A DNA stretch of 64,000 bases from Tolypocladium sp. Sup5 PDA-1 (taxonomy: Eukaryota; Ascomycota; Sordariomycetes; Hypocreales; Ophiocordycipitaceae), in NCBI GenBank assembly GCA_000750105.3, contig JPHH03000007.1, positions 806,001-870,000 of the forward strand, read 5' to 3'. Within the stretch, counting starts at the first letter, position 1. Every line of letters begins with the position of its first letter. A model generated the notes under the pieces. It searched no databases. It was not told where the DNA came from and saw only the letters and a program-made list of their open reading frames with translations. This document shows positions 10,030-21,800 of the stretch, piece by piece. The position numbers were made by a program, and so were the translations under genes.

Positions 10030-13000
10030 TCACAGGGGCATCAGCCCGATGCCTCCTCCAGACTTCTTCACGAGCTTGCCATCTCTCTTGGGGCCGCCAC
10101 CACCACCACCACTGGCTGTGGACCGCGATGCCGTGGCAGAGGAGGAGCCGCTAGCCCTCCTCGCAAAGCCACTGCCACTGCCCTTGCGCCTGGCCTGTCC
10201 GCCGCCGCCCTTCTTCCCCCACTTCCTGCCGCCGGAAAACCTTCTGTTGCCGCCGCCCTTGTATGACGTCTTTGGCCTCGACTGCGCCTGTTGCTGCTGC
10301 TGCGTGTTGAGTCCCTGCAGCCTGTTGTGGAACGCCGCGACTTCTGGCCTGGGTCTCGGGTTGAAGTAGTGAGAATCCTCATCAACCTCACCCTCGCCCA
10401 TGTCCTCGTCCATGTCGATGTCTGAGCTTATCAGGTCAACGATTTCCTGGTCTTGGTCTTGGTCTTGGTCTTGATCGGGCTCCTCAGTTGCTCTTCTGAC
10501 TTGCTGCAAGACTTCGTGGTGTTGGCGCAAGAGGCGCAGCAGCTTCGGACCATGCTCTCTGACCTTGTCGGGGTCGATACCGGGGATGCGGCTCATTTTG
10601 TCAAGCGACGTCGCCCCGATCATTGCCATCTCTCGCAAATCTCGTTGAGTGAACAGCGGCCGCCTGAGCTCCTTTTTGTTGCGTATCTGTTCCTCGAGCT
10701 TCTGGGCCTCGATCACAAACGCGTTGACAAGGTCTTGTTCTATCTCTGGGAGGTCCTCCAGTCGCTTGTCGGATTCCATTTGCGGCCCAACCTTCTTCTT
10801 TGAGGCAGGCTTCGCCGGACGATGCTTGGGCAGTGGATCAAAGGCTTCCTCCTCGTTCTCGTCCTCTTGCATCTCATCATCTGAGATGACGAAGCCGTCA
10901 TTCACATAGCCATGCGATGTGCTGGGAAAGCCGTCTTCGTCCTCACTGTCCGCCACCCTTGCCCGAGGCCTGCGTCGGTCCACAGGGGATGACACATAGG
11001 TCGACTGCACAGCCGGCGTATCTTGATCTTTGGACTTCTTCTTTGCGGCCTTCTTAGGCTTCGATTTGGTCGATTTGGAGCCCTTGTCCTCTTCCGACAC
11101 TTGGATCGTGAGCATAAGCTTGCGCCGTTTCGCCAGGAAAAGTCCCGCGGTTGGCCCAATTAGAAGGTACTGGTTGGCCGCTCCGTAGTTGCCGACCACA
11201 TTGTCCTCGTTGAAGGCTTTTTCCGCAGACAGGCGGTCGATGACCCGAACAACCTCATGCTTTTTGAGCCCCTTGGCCATACCGAACTGCTCTTCGGAGT
11301 TAGGTTGTTCATGGGGCGGATATCTGCTTCCCAGCAAAATATCCGCACACTGGTTGGCCGTCAACCTGGTTTGGTTCTGGACGACCTCGATGGCGGAGAT
11401 GGCGTATTCTGAAAAGTCTTGCTGCTCAAACACATGCCCGGCCTTGCAGTTGTCACACAGCTTGCGACACTGTGAAGGCACAAAGTCCTCCCCAAAGTAG
11501 CGGAGGATCTCGGCCCGGCGGCAATCCGATTTGTTGTCACAGAATGCCGTGACTCGGTTCAGCATCACCATCTGTCGCTCTTTCTGTTCATTGTTGCCCT
11601 CGCCATCTGCAATCAGTTTCTTCAGGACTCTTATGTCCCCCTTCCCATAAAATAGAATGCAATCCGAGGGTTTTCCATCTCTGCCGGCACGACCAGTTTC
11701 TTGATAGTAGCCTTCCAAGCTTTTGGGGATGCCGTGATGCACCACGAACCTCACGTCAGGCTTGTCAATGCCCATACCAAAAGCGATTGTCGCCACCACA
11801 ACCTTGACAGTCCCCATCTGCCAGGCAGTCTGTACTTCGACCTTTTCCTGTGGGTCGATTCCGGCGTGGTAATGTCGCGCAGTTATCCCCTGGTCAGAGA
11901 GCTTTCCAGCCACGTCCTCCGACTGCTTGCGGGAGATGGTATAGACGATGCCCGTCACATTCCGATACTTTGAGTTGATCAACGCGGCAATCTTCTCGGT
12001 CGCATCGGAGTTGGAGCCTTTCGGTCGGACTTCATAGTAGAGGTTGGGCCGGTTGAAGCTTTGCGAAAAAGTTTGACAGTTCGCCATCCTCAGATTGTGC
12101 CTGATGTCCACGATGACGTTCTGGGTCGCTGTGGCAGTGAGAGCCATGACGGGGACATCTGGGAACTTGATGCGGATTTGTCCAAGCGTCTTGTAATCCG
12201 GTCGGAAGTCATGCCCCCATTGGCTCACACAGTGAGCCTCATCAATGACCAGCCTGGCAAACTTTCCCCTGCGGTACAGATTTTGCATTGCATTGTTGAA
12301 TGCGGCGTTTTTGTTGACCATCTCCGGCGTGACGTATAGCAGCTCGACGAAGTGCTCTGGAGTGCGTTCGTTGAAGGCACTCATGACCTGCCTCTTGTAT
12401 TCCGATGAACACTCGCCATTGAAGGCCACAGCCTGTATGCCCAAAGCTTTCATGTGGTCGACTTGGTCTTGCATCAGGCTCAGCAAAGGGGAAACAACTA
12501 TTGTGACGCCCCTGGTCTTGCCTGTCCTCACCACTGCTGGCAGCTGATAGCAAAGAGATTTGCCGCCTCCGGTTGGCATCAGAACAAAGGCATCTTGCCC
12601 AGCCAAAGTCGCATTAATCGCCTGCAGCTGGTTGTGGCGGAATCCCTTCATTCTGAAGCGATCTTTCAGCATCTTCTGGACTTCTGGGGACCATGAATGC
12701 TTCATGAGCTCTGGTGGAATGCTTAGGTCTGGCACAATAGCCGCCGCCTGTTTCTTGGAAGAATTTCGTGCCTTGGGCGTGGGGCCAGCGTTCCCAGACG
12801 TTTCTGAGAAGACTTGGCGAGAGCCGGCACTTGGTCCTCCCACAGACTGGCGGGTTTCGAAGTCTTGTGCAAAAGCTAGCATGTCGTCGTCATCGCTGAA
12901 GTCGCTGAAGTTATCACCAGGGTGCTGCACACGGCTTCTCGGGGGCGGGTTGCGCGCGGCCGTCTGTGTGGCCCTTTGGCGCTGCATGGGTAAATGTGAC

Positions 13001-15271
13001 ATCTCGGCGTCTTCGAGATCCGAGTACAGATGCTCTGCGGCGTCAAAGTCCGCCCCCGTATCGGCAGGAAATCGCGACATGGTCGATTTAGCCACCTTCG
13101 CTCGGCCGGCGTCTCTCGAAGCGGGCAAGTCCCTGGGGAACGGTGTTTGGAATGAGTCCTCGTCGTCCTGGGACACTAACCCGCTCCGCGAGGTGATTGC
13201 TGCCGCTTGGATCGGCTCGTTCCATAGACGCGACTGTGATACTGCAGGCAGCTGTGTTTGGTGAACGACTTGTGTGCCCGCGGCCGCGATCAGTGGCGAA
13301 TCGCTCGAGCTTCGCGACATATCGACCGTGGTGGCGTACGCGGGTTGAGTACCAAGCACCACGGTGCCTCCGTTCCTTGCACCGGAGGTGGCAGCTTGTG
13401 CATGCGCGTAGAAGCTGGTTTCATCCAGACCAGCCCCCGATAACGCGTGGACAAGCTGTCGTTCTCTCTCTTGTACCTGATCCGTGAGTTCATCGAGTTG
13501 AACCTCGTCTTCGTCCGTGTTAAGTCCATCCGCGTAGGATTGTGCGACTCGCTTCGCCAGTATCTCGCGCTGTTCGCAGAGCAGTGTATACGATTCCATG
13601 GAATCGGTCAGACCTTTGATGGCTTTTTGTTGACTGAGCAACCGCTCCTTCTCTGCCTTGACCTCATCGCGCTTCTCCTTGGGCCATCTCTCGCTTATCG
13701 CTCGCATGAACTCCTGGCGATTCTGTTGGATCTGAGACTCCAGCAAAGCATGCCTCTTACTCAGCGCTTGCGGATTCGCAGACAAGTAAGACAAGAGCTT
13801 AGGTGTCTGGCTGGAAGTAGGCAAGCAGAGTTCAGGAGCGGTGTCATCACCGACGCTGCTCAACGTGCTCGTGTCGTTAGCCCCTGCCACTTCTGCTGCG
13901 AGAGTCCTTGAATACTCGACTCCGTGGCGCAGAGAAGGGGAGGCTTGAGGGCCCATTGCAGTGTCATCAGTGTCATCTGGTTCAGGCGCATGCACCCTTC
14001 GTGGGTCAACCGGCTCTCTCCTTGACTGGCTGGGCGGCTCCCTCAAGATGCTTGTCGTCGTATTGTAGGCTGGTGGCGTCACAAACTCGTCCTCGGAATC
14101 AGGGATGAAGTCGTGTCTCCCCGTCGCTTCAGCCTGCTCAGATTTGTGGCTTGGTTTATCCTCGGACGACGTAGAGGACGCTGGATCATCGACCGAGACT
14201 CTGCGCTTTTTGTGGCTTCCTTGCACGCGTGCAAGTTGACTGGCCTTCCCCGGTGTGTGGCTTGTTCCCAGATGGTCGCGTCGATCAGCTGCTCGCCTTG
14301 ACGGCGAAGACATCTCTTCTGTGACACCTGGGAGGGTACCGCCCCTCTTGACTCCAACAGAGCGGTTCTCTGCAGAGTCCTTCACATCTCGAGCACGCCG
14401 CGATTTGACACTACTCGAAGCCCCCGCTCGTCGAGCTATGGATCGGTGTCGCGGTGTTGACGCAGGTGGTTCGGTGCCAAGTAATTTATACACATCGGGA
14501 AAGTGCTCCGGGTGGGTGGCTTGTTCATCGTTGGCGATGCCGCCGCTCTTCCGTTTCCTGCTGCTCCCCGGCGGTGCAGGTGACCACAACGCGGTTCCTC
14601 CGTCCCATAGCCGGACATCATCTCCGAATTCGAGCGATTCTGCGGACGCGACGGTGTCTTCGGTTAGGTCCATGCATTCCAAGTCTTCGGCATCGAAGTC
14701 GGTGAAGTCGAGGCTGGTGTTTGGCGAAGGCGTTCGCCGAGAGCGCCCAATCTTGGATGGAGACGTATTCGGTTTGGCTCGTGAACTAGCTGAGCGTCCT
14801 GTCAGGGTCAGCTTTTGGCCTATCGCTCGCAAGGCCCGTTGACGTACCAGCATCTTGGGTCGCTCGGCCAGCACGGTGCTCCCCTCGCCCATCACTGGTC
14901 ACCGACGGGGTAAGAAGCTGCTGCGGTTGCTGGGAAACAAGCAGCGGCTTCTTGGATTTCGTAGTCGAAGTCAGACGGCCCATGCTGTGTTCCTCCACTA
15001 TCACTTCGTGAGTGACAAGCAAGTCATTCCCCCCCCCAGCCGAGTCGTTGGCTGCCCGTGACGGGCGATTGGGTGCCGTGACGCCAATTGCAGGAGCTGA
15101 TCTCGAAGAGGATTGGGTCTGTGACCGAACGGGGACCCGTGGGTTTTGCGATTGGGAGGCTTCGAGAGACGTAGGGTCGCTGGCGCCGGGGAACGCTTGA
15201 GCGGGAGGCTTCGTTAACGCGACGTTGCTCAACAACCAAGTGAGGTGATCTGCGAGGTTGTTCCGAGTCAT
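10030..15271 (-). CDS. SGS1: RecQ-family DNA helicase SGS1/QDE-3 (BLM orthologue), 1730 aa
   Basis: This is a 3'-5' DNA helicase of recombination and fork repair, acting with topoisomerase III; in Neurospora the orthologue QDE-3 also serves quelling. Two exons: 15271-14848 and 14798-10030. A 49-bp intron (14847-14799, GTACGT...CTGACAG) splits them in phase 1. The frame is open back to 15382, but the first ATG is 15271, giving MTRNNLADHLTWLLSN, the family's typical N-terminus. Residues 40-850 are disordered and acidic/Ser-rich with a coiled coil. The helicase core carries LMPTGGGKSLCYQ (about 880), VIDEAHCVSQWGHDF (about 990) and the motif VI ETGRAGRDG. An RQC zinc region follows with CRRAEILRYFGEDF and CRKLCDNC (about 1230-1255), then a divergent HRDC domain (about 1485-1575). 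The C-terminal tail has an Asp-Gln repeat and a Gly/Arg/Lys-rich end. Confidence 0.95.
10449..10476. repeat. GGTCTT hexanucleotide repeat inside SGS1
   Basis: Four near-perfect copies of a hexamer encode a Asp-Gln repeat in the acidic tail of the RecQ helicase, after the HRDC domain. This is probably a length-variable disordered linker. Confidence 0.7.
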
Positions 15272-16955
15272 GAAGCCGGCGTACGAGTGCCAGGTCGTCC
15301 CAAGCTCTCTGCTACGGCCAACATTTGAAGCTGAGGTTGTTTTTATCCGCGATGATTGTGCCTCGAACTCTGATGTTGTCACAGGCGTAGGATGCCTGCT
15401 CGACTTTGGTGGAGTTGCTCCTGCACGGTGTCCCGCGTACCGCGTCTGTTAGTCAGCCGATGCGTGCACACGTGATTTCCAGGCTCAAATTGAATTACCT
15501 AAAGAGGCAATCCGCCAAACCATCCAGCGCAATGTCATCATGTCAATAAAAGGATACCTCTAATTATTAATTCTCCCCCGATATATGGCGGCAGAGGGAT
15601 ATTCAATGGCGATATTCCCCGTGGTGAGCCTACTGCGCTCGTTGCAACTTGCAAGCTACCTCGACGCGTCCAGTGGCAGATGGGCCCCTGGCTATGTACG
15701 AAATAGGTCGCCTCCACACGCTGGACCTGACGACCAGAGATCATGAACGAGTTCTGTTGTCGAAATTCCGTTGCATTATCGACTGGCAGCATTGGGCGTA
15801 GCATTGCAGCCTGTCGTTTACCATTGAGAAGTGCGCGTGGCCAAGAATGAGTGGTTGGCAGCAAACGAAGTGGCCGCATTCGGTCTGGTTCATCTCCTTG
15901 ACAAGCCTCTCCTGCGGCTGAGCAGGCAGTCTTGAGTCTTCCGCCCGAGCTTTCCAGTCCAGTCCGTACCAAACAAAGACAGCATTTGCACGTGTATACA
16001 GGGCATGTTATGTAGAAGCCTATGTTGAAAGCCTTGATGTTGCAGGGTCCAGTTTGTGTTAATCTAGCGGCAGCAAGAGGGAGCGGATGTCGGGGATCGA
16101 TGGGCCCACCGACTGGCGCGCTCCCGTCCGGTTGTGTTCCGAGCCGTTCGGCAGCCGGCCGGGACCCGCTCCGGATTGGGAGGCAAAGGGGCCGCATGAT
16201 TGGCCCGATGAGCCGTCATCACCTTGCGTTTTCTCCGAAACCCGGCCGCCGCAGCAAGGATTTTCAATGTCGATTCTAGCCGAGATGAGTGATTCATTGT
16301 TTCTGCTTTGTATTCCGTACGGCGAAGTACATACAAGTCAGTATGGTCAGGGACCAGCAATCACTGTCGCGTGCCCGAGGCGGTGTATGACCCCAGCTGC
16401 AATAAAAGCACGTCCTTGAGCATTGGCGGTTGTTGCAAGCCCCGGGATGTCATGCAGATCTTTTGTTATTACCGTGTCTCACAATGACGCCGCTCGTAAT
16501 AGCGGCCCGGCTCAAGAAGGTGCTGGGGAGTTTTTCTGGTTGTTTGCGGGTGTTTGCCACTGCGACAGCCTGGGCGTCCGGCCGGCTGTCGCCGACGGGA
16601 GCCGGATGCGGTCGACGGAGCCGTGCCGCGCCACGCAAACTGACAGCAAACGTTCTTGCATCTTAGGCACGTACCAGAAAATAAACTAGCCGGTTGGATT
16701 TTCCAACGCGGCCAGCGTCATAGGTAGGTACCAGGTAGTTTTCTCATGTCACAGCCGATCAGTCACACAACGGCTGTCGGCCCCGTGAGTAACGGCCGGA
16801 ATAACGGCAAGGCCGCCGGACCGTTTGCATTTTGTCCCCGTACAATCTTCCTTCGCCTTACCTTAAGGATTCATTCCTCAACTCTGACACTGGTCCTCAT
16901 ATGCCGAACATACGCTGCACATTGTGCGTGTTGTACTTGGATCAAAACCCTGACG
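15272..16955. other. Divergent intergenic region SGS1 / YoaK-like gene
   Basis: Open frames here (15538-16197 on minus, 16423-16689 on plus) look non-coding in composition. Promoter-like marks are an ACACGTGA half-palindrome near 15468-15475 on the SGS1 side, and TAGGTAGGTACC at 16721-16732 plus CCTTACCTTAAGG at 16856-16868, the latter about 90 bp before the YoaK start. A TATTCCGTACGGCGAAGTAC copy of the dispersed motif lies at 16311-16330. No gene recognised. Confidence 0.5.
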
Positions 16956-17853
16956 ATGCCTGACAAAGAAGAGAGCCTCAAACCGTCCGAAAAGCCTCCC
17001 CGGGAGGCGACGGCAGAGGCGAGGCGGACCTCCCAGCCAGCCGTCGAGAGCCCCAAGAAAGGTCGGCTCGTCAACCACTTAAAGGAAGACATCCGGACTT
17101 CGGTATTCGCAGAGCTGCAACTCATCATCTTGACGTTTTGCACTGGCATGCAAGGTGAGCACACTTGACATCCACGCTCCACCCACAAGCATTGACTGAG
17201 CACCGTGCCGCCGTCAAGATGCCACGACGTTCCTCGACTACCGCTGCTTCGCCTCCAATCAGACTGGCAACACCGTCTTCTTGTGTCTGGCCCTCATCCT
17301 TCCCAACCTCAACGGCGAAACGTTCATCACGTCGAATATCGGAATGGCCCTTGGTCTGTTCCTGGGGGCCGGATGGCTGACGGGCCAATTAAGCCACATC
17401 ATCGGCCCCCGGAAGCGATGGTGGCTCGTTCTTTGCAACTTTATCCAGACCTGCCTCGTTCTGGGAGCCGCGGGGGTGCAATATCGACATGGCGTCAAAG
17501 ATCAAGGCCCGGCGGCCCTTGGGGTGGTGGGGTTGCTGGCTTTTGCTGCTGGGAGCCAAGTCGTGCAGTCGCGCAGCTTGTGCATGACCGAGATCAGCAC
17601 TGCCATGGCCACGGCGGCCTGGGTCGATCTTGTGATTGACCAGAGGCTCTTCGCCCTGAAGAACCGACCACGGACCCGACGGGTTGCCTTTCTCTTTGCT
17701 CTGGTCGCCGGCTCGCTCATCGGTGCTCTCATCTATCGAGAGGTTGGCTCGCCAACAGCCATTGCCGTTTCTGGGGGCGGGAAGCTCCTCGTCACCATCC
17801 TGTACCTCTTTTCTCCTACCAAGAAGAAGCAACAGGGCCAATCGCCAGTGTAG
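16956..17853 (+). CDS. YoaK / DUF1275 family membrane protein
   Basis: Two exons, 16956-17154 and 17219-17853, flank a 64-bp intron (GTGAGC...AAG). The splice falls in phase 1 and creates the Asp of DATTFLDYRCFASNQTGNT, the hallmark sequence of the DUF1275 (YoaK) family. The N-terminal 55 residues are cytosolic, charged and Lys/Glu/Pro-rich. The rest has about six hydrophobic segments, including TSNIGMALGLFLGAGWLTG, GPAALGVVGLLAFAAGSQVV and RVAFLFALVAGSLIGALIY. The protein is about 277 aa and ends in a basic, Gln-rich tail. The start ATG gives MPDKEESLKP; the frame is open further upstream but that part is not protein-like. Transport substrate and cell location are unknown for the family. Confidence 0.88.
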
Positions 17854-18812
17854 TTGTGAGCAATGGCAGCTCACCGCAAGCACTACTTCAGGCAATCCGA
17901 AGGGCTTGAGTATTTTAGCATGGCACAGCACTTGGCGCAAAAGAGACGGATTCAAGCATTCATGAGCATACGAGTAGAAGGCGTCTTCCATGGAACAATG
18001 TAGACAGGGCAATAGGTTAAACAAAGTGTGGCGCCGCCACCAATTGACAAAGTCGGCCTCGTGTATCCGTAATATCCGTCGGGCATGGGGCGAGGTTTTT
18101 GCGTGAACGGCGATGGCGTCCATTGAGAGAGTGATTGAGTCGTTGCCAACACAGCGTTGCGGGCCGTCTGCCTTGTCGGCTGTAGCCATATCGAGGCGAC
18201 TCCGCTGGCGCGCCGACTTTGAATCAATATTTGGCATGGATGGCAGTTTGCGGAGAAGACAAGTCCATTGGCCAACCTGGAACCGCCCCCCCCTCAGCCT
18301 CCAGGCACCAGGCAGGGGTTCTCACCTGGGCAGGCATTTTCAGGGGACCTGAGGCATGAGTTTAGCGAAGATCACGGGTTCTCGCGTGCAAATCTACGGG
18401 TGGGCCCCGGCCGTTTAGGCAGCACAGCCCCTGGAGGCGCGTCGTTCGCGTCGCAGCTCCCAATGCGGTGTAGCAGCTGAGCATCGTCGTGGGCCGTAGC
18501 CTGTAGGTGCTCCCTAAGGTACCTTACGAGGAGTCGAGGACAAGACGGGGTGCGGACGTCTCTTGCCTGCATATAAAGGCGCCCTTATCCGTACTTCCCG
18601 CCCGACATGACTGGAGCATTGATTTCGGCATCGTCAACCATCCCCTGTTCTCCTTCTGTACGCCCTCTCAGCGCCACCAATCCCACTACTGGTTAACGTT
18701 AGCTACTGTACTAGCTAGCCCCTCGCACTCAGCCGCATCGTCTTATACGAATACAGCGCATCGTCAACTTCATTCTCCCTCACCTCAAGTCCCCCCCTCC
18801 ACTTCGACAGCC
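17854..18812. other. Intergenic region upstream of the ankyrin gene
   Basis: A minus-strand open frame (17389-18237) overlaps the YoaK gene antisense and is a shadow. The right-hand part carries a plausible promoter for the ankyrin gene: a TATAAAGG element at 18572-18579 followed by a CT-rich leader up to the ATG at 18813. CCCTAAGGTACCTTA lies at about 18512-18526, a member of the TACCT/AGGTA motif group. Confidence 0.5.
18572..18579 (+). promoter_or_regulatory. Putative TATA box of the ankyrin gene
   Basis: TATAAAGG about 235 bp before the ATG at 18813 is followed by a pyrimidine-rich stretch typical of fungal leaders. Position and sequence only; no transcript evidence. Confidence 0.35.
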
Positions 18813-21800
18813 ATGGCCGCCTTGGACCTCCCCGAGCTGCCCGCTCCTCACCAGGAGCTGGCCAAGCACATTGCCCAACACCCCGAGACGCCCATGACGG
18901 AGATCATGGCGCCGTACCGCAGCTATGAGGCTCGTCTGCGCGAGGTCTATGCTCAAGACCGCAAGAATCCTGCCCTGGACGACCCGTACATCAATGTCGT
19001 CCCTCTCTTCAACCAAGACACCAAGCATATTACCACCCGTGCGAGAGACCTCTCCGCAGAGTCGGAAGAGGAAAAGTCCAAGTACGTCATGGCACTCCCG
19101 GACGACAGGCGTCGCCCTCACGGTTCACTGGCAACTGTGGCCAATGTGACCGAGTTTCAGCACAACTTCAACGTCTTTTCGGAATCGTCTCTTGTGGAGA
19201 TGGATTGGAACAATGTTGTGGCGGCTGGCTCCTCTGTTGTCAACTGTCTGCTGCCCGTGCCCAAGGAATTCAACACGTCGAAGCGAAAGCTCCGAGAGTA
19301 CTACCACGAGAAGTTCTGTCCTGCTTCCGATGTCGATCTTTTCATGTACGGCCTCACGCACGACCAGGCCATCGAGAAGATCAAGCAAATCGAGCGAGGC
19401 GTTCGAGACGCCCTGCTTAATGAGGTCACCATCGTTCGCACCAAGTATGCCATCACCATTGCCAGCCAGTACCCAGTGCGCCATGTGCAGGTACGTTCCA
19501 GGTTTCCACTCTGAACATTGACTCAATAGAGACTGATTGTCCCAAGATTGTTCTTCGAGTCTACAAGTCCATCAGCGAAATCTTGACCGGCTTCGATATC
19601 GATGCCGCAGGAGGTGCCTACGACGGGAAGCAAGTCTACGTCACCCCGAGAGCCCTGGGCAGCTTCATCACGCAGATCAACCATATCGATCTTACCCGAC
19701 GCAGCCCCTCCTATGAGAACCGACTGTCCAAGTACTCCCACCGCAACTTTGAGGTCTACTGGCCCGAGCTGGATCGGTCACGAATTGACCCAACTATTTT
19801 CGAGAGGAGCTTCCAGCGAACCTTGGGATTGGCCCGACTTCTGGTGCTGGAGCGACTACCCACCAACTCAGCCCGGGAGGCCTACCTAAACAAGAGACGC
19901 ATGGAGCGTGGCAGACCAGCCAAGTACAACAACAGGTTTCCCCTGAGGGGAAATATCAAAGACTCTCACGAGGACGAAATTGCCGATTGGCTCTCGGAAG
20001 AAGACGTTAGCAATTACCACACATTCACAATCCCTTACGGAGAAAAGTTCCACGCGAAGCGCATCGAGAAGCTGTGCTATACCCGAGATCTGCTGCTCAA
20101 CGCCGAGTGGAATCAGCCCAAGGATCGCGAGGTGTACCTCCACCGTCACCCGGCTTTCTTTGGTCGCGTCGAAGATGTCATTGAAGATTGTTGCGGATTT
20201 TGCCCCAAGCCGGTCACACCAGATGAAATCGAGGTCGCTGAGAAGGAAGGGGAGATTTACATCTCGGGCAAGGTTGCTTTTCTCATTGACGACCCTGGAC
20301 GGCAGCAGATCGGTTCCTTTAATCCGTTGACGGAGCAAGACTGGACAGACATGGCCTACGTTGGAAACACTGCCAGACTCTGCCAGTCCATTGTGGATGG
20401 CGACGTTGACGATGTCCTCAACTGGCTTTCCCAGGAAGGCGCCGACTCGAACAAAAGAGACTATACCGGAAGAACGCCTCTTCACCTTGCCGTCATGGCC
20501 TCGACACCCGAAGTTGTCAAGTGCCTTGTTGATCACGGATCGCGCCTGACTGCCCGCCTGGCAGACGGCAAGACAGCCCTTCACCTGGCCGCCTCGAGGG
20601 GTGACACCGACATGATCAAAATCTTGATGGAAAGGAGCATCGAGAACGAAGAGGCTGAAGAGGAAAGGCAGGCCAGACGACGCAAGGCCGCAAGTGGGAA
20701 TAAGCCTGATGTCGACGAAAAGAGCGACGATAAAGACACTGAAGACGCCGAAGAATCTGAAGAATTTGAAGAATCCGACGAAGACTCAGACGGCGAACTT
20801 GTCGATGATGGCAGAACCGAGACTGAGGTTCAGTCACTGGCCACCGGCTCCTTTGTCAAGGTGAAGAAGGGAGAAGAAGACGCCAGAGGCGACGACGACG
20901 TGGTGCCTGACGAGTCAGAAGACGAGCCGGACTACTACCAGATTGACGTCTTTGCCTGGGATATTCCCTGCGCTCCCCTTCATCTCGCAATCGCAGAGGG
21001 CCATGAGGAAGCTGTCAAGCTCCTTTGCGATGTAAGTTTCCATGCGCGGCCGAACTTCTTTTGGGCCTCGGCCTACTTTAGCCGACTCTGTGAAGCATGC
21101 AAGCTAATTTGACCCCAGTATGGAGCAGACTCGATTCTTCCAGTCAAGTTCCTCAGCTCCGACTCGTCTGAGACTGCAGCCATCCTGACCCTTACCCTTG
21201 CCTTGTCTCTTCCTCGCGAACAGGCGAAATCCATGGCTCGATTGCTGCTTAAACTCGGCGCTACATCTTCTCAGGCCGACTCTCAAGGTTGCACGGCATT
21301 CCAGAAGTATGTAGACAGCGGCGAGGATGAGCTAATCGACACGCTTTTGGATAACGACAAGATGGGCGTCAAAACGGCCATCAACCATCTGGTGTTCACT
21401 GGCTACAGCTGGAACCCAGAGACTACCTCACCTCTTCACAGCGCTGTTGAGCATGGAGACTCTGTTCTGGTGCTCAAGTTGCTCAACGCCGGAGCCCTTA
21501 CTCAGATAGACTTTGACACCTGGTTGAAGTCCGCCAAGGTCTCGTCGACTCACTCGAACTTGGGAGACTTAGAACGCTCGCGGAAAACGTACCAACAATC
21601 TATGGAACAGCCGCTGATCGCCGCCATTCGCTTCGGCAATACGGACGCGGCCTTGCAGCTCCTGGAAAATGGCGCTGATCCCAACGCCCTGACCTCGGAG
21701 ACTCAGCTCCTTCTGGTCGATGAGTATAGGCGCAGATGGACGAAGGGAACAGCAGCCTTGGACCTCGCTAGGGATCTAATCCACGAGCTTTCGAAATACA

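Noticed and set aside
15538..16197. 219-codon minus-strand frame between SGS1 and the YoaK gene
   Set aside because: No ordered hydrophobic pattern or motif; residue mix is random-like and it overlaps plus-strand frames of equal quality.
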